This document shows, in pieces, positions 7,577-12,774 of a DNA stretch of 12,774 nt; positions within the stretch are counted from its first letter, which is position 1, and the number at the start of each line of letters is the position of its first letter. Origin of the DNA: UBA4874 sp002399435 (GTDB lineage: Bacteria > Bacillota > Clostridia > Caldicoprobacterales > DTU083); NCBI GenBank assembly GCA_036823195.1, contig DAISGI010000057.1, forward strand, positions 1 through 12,774. Direction: 5' to 3'. The position numbers and the translations under genes were made by a program. Under the pieces are notes generated by a model that saw only the letters and a program-made list of their open reading frames with translations, searched no databases and was not told where the DNA came from.

Positions 7577-8476
7577 ATGAAAGGGCGCAGAATAATTATA
7601 ATCCAAAAAAAAACGGTTCAGATCGTTTTGGCAGTCCTTCTGGCCGTCCTTATTGTAGCAGGGATACTGTATGCTGTATCCCACCATGCGGAGCCATCGG
7701 CATATGCACCCAAAAACATGCACGGAGTCGCTGCGGCAAATGATCCGGATCATAACGAAACAGCGGACCGTTCTGATAAGGAGGACAATCCACCTCCCCC
7801 TGCAAAGCTTGCCATTATTATTGACGACATTGGCTCCACCGATTCCGGCCTGGACAAGATGCTGGCCATCAAAGAACACCTGACTTTTGCTGTCATGCCT
7901 TTTCTGGAAAACACCGAAAGAGACGCCGTAAATGCCTATGAAAACGGTATGGAAGTTATCGTTCATTTGCCTATGGAAGCGAATGGTGGAAAAATAAGCT
8001 GGGTAGGGCCAAAACCAATCATGTCCGGGATGACAAGCGATGAAATAAAGGAGCTCACCGCCGAGGCAATCAGCAACGTTCCCCATGCGGTAGGGGCCAA
8101 CATCCATATGGGCTCCAGGGCAAGCAGCAATAAATCCGTCATGTCGGCTGTATTGGGTGTTCTAAAGGAAAAGAACATGTTCTTTGTGGACAGCCGCACA
8201 ACAAGGCACCCCATTGGAAAGGAGGTTGCCGACGAACAGGGCGTATTGTGCTACGACAGGGACGTGTTCCTGGATGGAAAGCAGCCCAAAAGTTTTGTTG
8301 TGAGACGACTGAGGCAAGCCGGAGATATTGCCCTGAAGAAAGGATTTGCCGTTGCAATTGGCCATGCAGGCATTGAAGGAGGAGATGTAACGGCCGAAGC
8401 GATCACCGAAATAATACCCGAGTTCGAAGAGAAAAATATTCAGCTGGTTTTTGTTTCAGAATTGAATCAGAAATAA
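7577..8476 (+). CDS. Divergent polysaccharide deacetylase family protein (YibQ-type)
   Basis: The 299-residue protein belongs to the divergent polysaccharide deacetylase family (Polysacc_deac_2, E. coli YibQ). It has a basic N-terminus, one membrane segment (about residues 13-34, VQIVLAVLLAVLIVAGILYAV), a low-complexity linker to about residue 76 ending in PPPP, then the catalytic-type domain outside the membrane. Family motifs are LAIIIDDIG (78-86, Asp83/Asp84), VIVHLPME (127-134, His130), GANIHMGS (173-180, His177), FFVDSRTT (202-209, Asp205) and IGHAG (261-265, His263). GGAAAGG lies upstream of ATG 7577. It probably acts on a cell-wall or envelope glycan; activity has not been firmly shown for this family. 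It follows the coiled-coil gene and is closed by a hairpin at 8648-8683. Confidence 0.93.
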   Translation: MKGRRIIIIQKKTVQIVLAVLLAVLIVAGILYAVSHHAEPSAYAPKNMHGVAAANDPDHNETADRSDKEDNPPPPAKLAIIIDDIGSTDSGLDKMLAIKEHLTFAVMPFLENTERDAVNAYENGMEVIVHLPMEANGGKISWVGPKPIMSGMTSDEIKELTAEAISNVPHAVGANIHMGSRASSNKSVMSAVLGVLKEKNMFFVDSRTTRHPIGKEVADEQGVLCYDRDVFLDGKQPKSFVVRRLRQAGDIALKKGFAVAIGHAGIEGGDVTAEAITEIIPEFEEKNIQLVFVSELNQK

Positions 8477-8647
8477 AAGGGGCAAAGCCATGGCAAACCA
8501 GCCTGAATTGATCATACATGGAAGTGTCTTAAATTACGTGTTCATTTACTGTTGCCTTCACCAAACGTATTCCGGAACTCCATAGCACAGAACAGCAATG
8601 AACCCTTTTATTGTCATACTGCATTTAAAAAAGGCCATAGCAAAAGT

Positions 8648-8683
8648 AAAAGAACCGAAAGGTCCAACCCTCCCGGTTCTTTT
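8648..8683 (+). terminator. Terminator-like hairpin after the YibQ-type gene
   Basis: AAAAGAACCG (8648-8657) pairs perfectly with CGGTTCTTTT (8674-8683) across a 16-base loop, and the 3' arm ends in a T-rich stretch. Flanking bases (GGCCATAGC near 8633 and GTTATGGCTTTT after 8684) can extend the structure imperfectly. The element lies between convergent genes (7577-8476 rightward, 8749-10065 leftward). It is T-rich on both strands, so it may serve both as a bidirectional terminator. The rest of 8477-8748 holds no supportable gene. Confidence 0.75.
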
Positions 8684-8748
8684 GTTATGGCTTTTCATGC
8701 AGATATACAAGGCACATATATGGGGTTGTTATGGTCTCTCTTTTCTGA

Positions 8749-10065
8749 CTAGCTTGTTGATCTGTTTTCCCGACTGTTTTGCCACCAATATTTTTCCAAC
8801 AGTTGATCACAGCGCCGGCCGATAACCTGCAGTGCTTTTCCCGCTTCAGCCGAACCGTTTGCAAACTCCATCATCAAGCGGCCTTCTTCATAGCAAAGTT
8901 CGTCGTGTAATGGCATATACTCCGTAACGAGGAACAACACAAATTCCACTGCACGGTTTTCTCCATAAAGTCTGGGAAGCGGTTCCCCATGATACTGCTC
9001 CAGCACAACCGTATGACGGGCCCTCACCGCTTCAATTAGTGCATCCTTTTCACAGGCGGCAGCCAGTACGATCATTTGGGATATGCCAAACCAATCCGAA
9101 TTGATCGTCCCATGGGAATCACTGTCACCGACAATGGGAACCGCATGCCCTTCCTCTCGCATCTGCTGCCAAACGCTGATTTGCGCCTGATTTTCTTCCA
9201 GGGACTGCCCGCAGGTAAGTTCCAATGCGTCAAAAGGCCTTTTTTCCAAAAGATAACGATACATGGCATTCTGAACATGAAAGGCATGATCCTGTATCCA
9301 GCACGGATGCACCATCACGGCAAGCCCTCCGGCTGCACGGATATGATCATACACCCACAGCAGGGAGGCATATTCCCCTTTATTGATTCCAGCAGGCGTA
9401 TCCAGTGATTCGGCAATTTTATGAACTTCCTCCGCATACTGCTCCGGATGGTTCCGGAAAATATCATTGATGCTGTAATCACCCCCAAAATGTACCGTAT
9501 GGGTATTGTTATGGGGCGGATGAACCTCTTCTCCCGGGAAAAGCCGAAAGCTTAAATTGCAGGATTCATAGGTCTGAATGGCCTTGAGCGAGGGCTCATA
9601 CTGTCCATGATCCGTAATGGAAAGAAAATCAAAACCAGCCTTGCGATATTGCGCAGCAACAAAATCCGGGGATTCCCTTCCATCAGAATAGCAGGTATGG
9701 CAGTGCATGTCCCCCCGGTAAGGACGCAGGGCAAAAAGGTCCGGCTCCAGAGCATAAACGCGCAATTCGCACCGCTGTCTCCATTCATCATCGCATTTTT
9801 CTTCCAAAAGAAGTTCATATGGCTGCTCCGTGGCAAAATGATAGCAGAAATGCAGCTTTCCATCTTTATATTCTGCCTGTACCATGGGTTCCGAATCTTC
9901 CGGAGAATTCAACAAGGTCTCATACATGGAAAATATTCTTATACGATATGGGATTGTCTCCGTAAAATCGACATGGCGGCTCAGCGGAGAAATGGTAATC
10001 TCCGCTGGATACCCGGTACATAAGACCTTGGGGTAGATATCATAATAGGCCAATACAGTTTTCAT
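8749..10065 (-). CDS. PHP-domain phosphoesterase/hydrolase
   Basis: The 438-residue cytosolic protein contains a PHP (polymerase and histidinol phosphatase) metal-dependent domain. Ligand motifs are HCHTCYSDG (residues 121-129; His121, His123, Asp128), SITDHG (149-154), FPGEEVH (176-182), MVHPCW (251-256; His253) and GDSDSHG (313-319; Asp316, His318). The first 115 residues and the last 60 or so are extra to the core and are not recognised. The open frame extends to 10161, but ATG 10065 has AAAGGAG seven bases upstream and is preferred. PHP proteins cleave phosphoester bonds in sugars, nucleotides or similar compounds; the substrate here is unknown. It is separated by about 250 bases from the XRE gene upstream, so co-transcription is uncertain. 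Confidence 0.9.
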   Translation of the reverse strand: MKTVLAYYDIYPKVLCTGYPAEITISPLSRHVDFTETIPYRIRIFSMYETLLNSPEDSEPMVQAEYKDGKLHFCYHFATEQPYELLLEEKCDDEWRQRCELRVYALEPDLFALRPYRGDMHCHTCYSDGRESPDFVAAQYRKAGFDFLSITDHGQYEPSLKAIQTYESCNLSFRLFPGEEVHPPHNNTHTVHFGGDYSINDIFRNHPEQYAEEVHKIAESLDTPAGINKGEYASLLWVYDHIRAAGGLAVMVHPCWIQDHAFHVQNAMYRYLLEKRPFDALELTCGQSLEENQAQISVWQQMREEGHAVPIVGDSDSHGTINSDWFGISQMIVLAAACEKDALIEAVRARHTVVLEQYHGEPLPRLYGENRAVEFVLFLVTEYMPLHDELCYEEGRLMMEFANGSAEAGKALQVIGRRCDQLLEKYWWQNSRENRSTS

Positions 10066-10313
10066 AGCAGACTCCTTTCTGCCGCACAGATCGCGGCTTC
10101 CAACGTTCGATTCCCTGCCATTTATCATCCCGCATAAATATCCTGTCTGAATTTTGCCCACCGCTTGTCAGCAGGCACACAAGAACACCCACCTCGGCAC
10201 ACCAATCAGGCACCACAGAACGCACGTGTCTCTCCATCAGAATATCTCTGCTGTAGTTCCGAAGAGTACAAAAGTTGACGAATATTCGAATGCCTAAGAT
10301 GGATGGCAATTGG

Positions 10314-10553
10314 TTATTCCTCCTCGTGAAATTCGAAAAGGAGTTTTGGCTCAATATTCAATGCACGTGCTATATCAAAAACGGTATATAGAGAAAAAGA
10401 CTCCACCATATTAGGAGCCTCTATATGTCCAAGATAACCTCTGGTAATACCTACAGCATCAGCCAGTTTCACTTGAGTCATCTTCCTGAGTTTCCTGTAA
10501 TGTGCTATATTCAAACCGACCTGACAGATCATTTCATCATTCGTCAACAACAT
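10314..10553 (-). CDS. XRE/Cro-CI-type helix-turn-helix protein
   Basis: The 79-residue protein is essentially one HTH_3 domain: RKLRKMTQVKLADAVGITRG (20-39) gives the first helices and the recognition helix, followed by YLGHIEAPNMV and FDIARALNIEPKLLFEF. It has no effector or dimerisation domain. The ATG at 10553 follows GGGGTGAG at a short distance. Small proteins of this kind usually regulate their own promoter and one or a few neighbours. The AT-rich upstream region with overlapping palindromes at 10611-10636 is a candidate binding region. Its target is not evident; it lies divergently from the decayed solute-binding protein gene and upstream of the PHP gene. Confidence 0.88.
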   Translation of the reverse strand: MLLTNDEMICQVGLNIAHYRKLRKMTQVKLADAVGITRGYLGHIEAPNMVESFSLYTVFDIARALNIEPKLLFEFHEEE

Positions 10554-10610
10554 ACCTCACCCCTATATATATTTTATATAAAAATATGGCAAACAATGAT
10601 TGGCTTTAGA

Positions 10611-10636
10611 TATCAATTGATATATGATGTATATCA
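10611..10636. repeat. Overlapping palindromes upstream of the XRE gene
   Basis: TATCAATTGATA (10611-10622) is a perfect palindrome. TGATATA-TGATG-TATATCA (10618-10636) is an overlapping perfect inverted repeat. Both lie in the AT-rich divergent region between the XRE gene and the solute-binding pseudogene. They could be operators, but AT-rich sequence forms such patterns easily. Confidence 0.4.
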
Positions 10637-10717
10637 TAAGATAATAAGTACAACATATACTCATTGCCAGAGGCGAAATCCAAGACTAATTTACTAAAAC
10701 TGGGAGGTGATAAAAAC

Positions 10718-11690
10718 ATGTCATTGAAAAAACCCCTGTTTATTGTTTCAATAGACGAATTCCGATTTACCGAAGTTTGGGCGGAATGGATAAACATAGT
10801 AAACCGGATACTAGCTTCGGCATCAATACAAACATAATATGCATATTTGATTGCAATGGACTCAGGAGTATTCTGGGATCTGACTGACTATATTGACAAC
10901 TATCCGAACATCTCTAAAATAAGTGATATCACATATAATAGATACCTTCGAAATGGAAGAATATATGGTTTGCCCAAGGAGCGTGGCCTTGTACAGGGTG
11001 CAGTCGGTTATCGTTATGACTGGATACGGAGCCTTGGCCTTGAAAAGCCAAAAACTGTAGATGATTTATACGACCTCATGATAGCTTTTACACAAAACGA
11101 TCCTGACGGTAATGGCCTAAATGACGCCTATGGTTCCTGTAATAACCCTACAGACCCTTTACAATTTTTTTGGGTTCACCCAATTGATGGAAGTATAAAA
11201 ACGGCGAGATGATAAAAGATAATTTCACCGAGGAGCATATGCAGGCTTTGGATATGACACGAGAACTTTATTCCCTTGGAGTTATCCATCCTGAATACTC
11301 CATACATTCCCGTTCTCAGTATGAAGAGCTCTGGACTGAAGGAAAAGCAGGTATGTATTTCAACATAAACAACTCTGATCAATATGATATGGCGGATCCG
11401 AAGGCTGAAGTACATGTCAACGGAGTATTTCCAAGCAACAAAGGAACATTTACATCCGCAGGAACAGGTCATAATGGAGTTCTGGCAATCAGCACTGCTG
11501 GTCTAATTTCAGAGACCTATAACTCATCCAGTGCTGATTTGGACGCCCTGATTGCAGATGCTGAAACGCAGTATATAATGGGCAAAATAACAAAAAAGCA
11601 ATATGTTGAGCAGCTTAAAATCTGGAACGAGGAGGTGTCAAAATTGCAGAAGAATACGCCGAAGCTTATGCTGAACGCAAGGGTAAGTAG
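10718..11690 (+). pseudogene. Decayed extracellular solute-binding protein gene (LplA/YtcQ-like)
   Basis: A strong start (GGGAGGTGAT then ATG 10718) opens a frame reading EFRFTEVWAEWINIVNRILAS, which stops at TAA 10835. The same frame resumes with YAYLIAMDSGVFWDLTDYI and runs through IYGLPKERG, DWIRSLGLEKPKTVDDLYDL and DPDGNGLNDAYG, all typical of ABC sugar-binding lipoproteins. A frameshift in the T7 run at 11165-11171 and an in-frame TGA at 11185 precede WKYKNGEMIKDNFTEEHMQ. The frame continues to GVLAISTAGLISE, then jumps to the C-terminal motif ADLDALIADAETQYIMGKIT; well over 100 residues of a usual 500+ residue protein seem missing. A last frameshift near 11630 moves the true C-terminus EEYAEAYAERKGK to another frame, ending at TAG 11688. 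The lipoprotein signal region is also missing. It is almost certainly non-functional. Confidence 0.88.
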
Positions 11691-11727
11691 GTTATGAATA
11701 ATAAGTTAGATGGCTGCAATTTTAAGT

Positions 11728-11748
11728 AGGGGGAAATCTCTTCCCCCT
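11728..11748. other. Perfect hairpin abutting the CRISPR trailer end
   Basis: AGGGGGAA (11728-11735) pairs perfectly with TTCCCCCT (11741-11748) around the loop ATCTC. It ends exactly where the most degenerate CRISPR repeat begins. If the array is read leftward it lies at the 3' end of the precursor. No T-run follows on either strand, so a terminator role is uncertain. Confidence 0.55.
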
Positions 11749-12774
11749 CTCACAATCCACACTCCCGCGAAGGGAGCGACCCAGAAAGTGAGGGATCTGA
11801 CAATGCACAAATTTACTTAAATCCATGCTCCCGCGAAGGAGCGACCCACCGGAGGATTACAGGTATATCGGGGCGACATATTTCAATCCACACTCCCACG
11901 AAGGGAGCGACTTTTTTTACGGGCTCATTTGCCGGCTTGTCTCTAATTTCAATCCACGCTCCCGCGAAGGGAGCGACTTCAGCTTATCGGCTGCCTCCAG
12001 TACCATATCACTATTTCAATCCACGCTCCCGCGAAGGGAGCGACTTGTGCCGAGCATGATATTAACACTGGATCCAGATATTTCAATCCACGCTCCCGCG
12101 AAGGGAGCGACGTATTTGGTAATGCTGTACAACGTACATTGTGCTGATTTCAATCCACGCTCCCGTGAAGGGAGCGACCGCAAATCGTGATACGGGAAGA
12201 CTCTGGACCGGAGATTTCAATCCACGCTCCCGCGAAGGGAGCGACTGCTGCCATAGAAGCAGGTACAGGCTATAAATGATTTCAATCCACGCTCCCGCGA
12301 AGGAGCGACGAAAACGTGCCAGAAGAAAAGCCGGAACCTGTTAATTTTAATCCACGCTCCCGCGAAGGGAGCGACCCAAACGCCCATCTCCAGACCATCT
12401 ATGCCGATATTTCAATCCACGCTCCCGCGAAGGAAGCGACCATGGCCTATCTTGACGATAACTCTATCCCGGTCATTTCAATCCACGCTCCCGCGAAGGA
12501 AGCGACGTGAACTGTGCGATGTTACCAGCCTGATCAGAAGCATTTCAATCCACGCTCCCGCGAAGGAAGCGACGTAGTTTTATTATTTATCAGGCTTGTA
12601 ATATGATATTTCAATCCACGCTCCCGCGAAGGAAGCGACCCATCGACGACCTTATAACCATCGTAACGGAAGGATTTCAATCCACGCTCCCGCGAAGGGA
12701 GCGACCAAAATCGAGTGCGGTGTTGCTACTCCTTCGGTGCATTTCAATCCACGCTCCCGCGAAGGGAGCGACCT
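11749..12774 (-). CRISPR. CRISPR array, subtype I-C-like repeat, 16 repeats and 15 complete spacers, continues past right edge
   Basis: The 32-base repeat on the plus strand starts ATTTCAATCCACGC and ends GCGAAGGGAGCGAC. On the minus strand it begins GTCGCTCCC and ends GTGGATTGAAAT, which is the usual I-C repeat orientation with a 7-bp stem (CGCTCCC/GGGAGCG) and a five-base loop. Repeats start at 11749, 11815, 11880, 11946, 12013, 12080, 12147, 12214, 12279, 12344, 12409, 12475, 12542, 12608, 12674 and 12741. Spacers are 33-35 bases and all differ. The repeats at 11749, 11815 and 11880 carry several substitutions, as expected at the oldest, leader-distal end, so the leader should lie right of 12774. 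Repeats at 11815 and 12279 lack one G; four repeats (12409-12639) share a G-to-A change. No cas gene is in the window. Subtype is inferred from the repeat only. Confidence 0.97.

Noticed and set aside
7523..8107. 194-codon minus-strand frame
   Set aside because: It is antisense to the YibQ-type gene, whose conserved motifs are on the plus strand.
8552..8825. Two short plus-strand frames after the YibQ-type gene
   Set aside because: They run through the terminator hairpin and into the antisense of the PHP gene, without ribosome binding sites or family features.
10040..10354. 104-codon minus-strand frame between the XRE and PHP genes
   Set aside because: It overlaps both neighbours, has no recognisable motif, and no good ribosome binding site. 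The 10066-10313 gap is better treated as non-coding or decayed sequence.
11825..12510. Open frames of 121 and 64 codons in the right end, with repeated FNPRSREGSD and ISIHAPAKEAT motifs
   Set aside because: They are translations of the CRISPR repeats, which have no stop in some frames; the period matches repeat plus spacer.

Overview
The window looks like a piece of a Bacillota (Firmicutes, probably Clostridia-like) chromosome. The evidence is strong GGAGG-type ribosome binding sites, moderate base composition, tightly packed leftward operons, an LplA/YtcQ-type solute-binding lipoprotein remnant and a subtype I-C-like CRISPR repeat. No rRNA, tRNA or insertion sequence was seen, and species cannot be named from the sequence.

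Positions 1-6597 hold one leftward gene cluster, probably a catabolic operon. In transcription order it encodes a polytopic ion-transporter-type permease, a hydantoinase/oxoprolinase (HyuA-like) protein, an ImmA/IrrE-like HExxH metallopeptidase, a GntR/FCD regulator, KduI, and a short-chain dehydrogenase of the gluconate 5-dehydrogenase/KduD type cut by the left edge. KduI and the SDR fit the lower path from unsaturated uronates (5-keto-4-deoxyuronate) toward 2-keto-3-deoxygluconate. The permease could import an acidic sugar or organic acid. The hydantoinase-like and peptidase genes are not standard parts of that path. A promoter at about 6738-6766, with two 12-bp palindromes 20 bp apart on its -10/start region, is the likely control point. 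A long hairpin separates the permease gene from the rest.

Positions 7085-8700 hold a rightward pair: a small secreted coiled-coil protein and a YibQ-type divergent polysaccharide deacetylase. A terminator-like hairpin follows. The arrangement recalls the envC-yibQ neighbourhood of enterobacteria. Positions 8749-10553 hold, leftward, a PHP-domain phosphoesterase and a small XRE-type DNA-binding protein.

Positions 10718-11690 are a decayed gene for an extracellular solute-binding protein. It has lost N-terminal and central segments and carries two in-frame stops and two frameshifts. From 11749 to the right edge lies a CRISPR array with 16 repeats and 15 complete spacers. It reads leftward by repeat orientation, and its degenerate trailer end is at 11749. 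The leader and any cas genes would lie to the right, outside the window.
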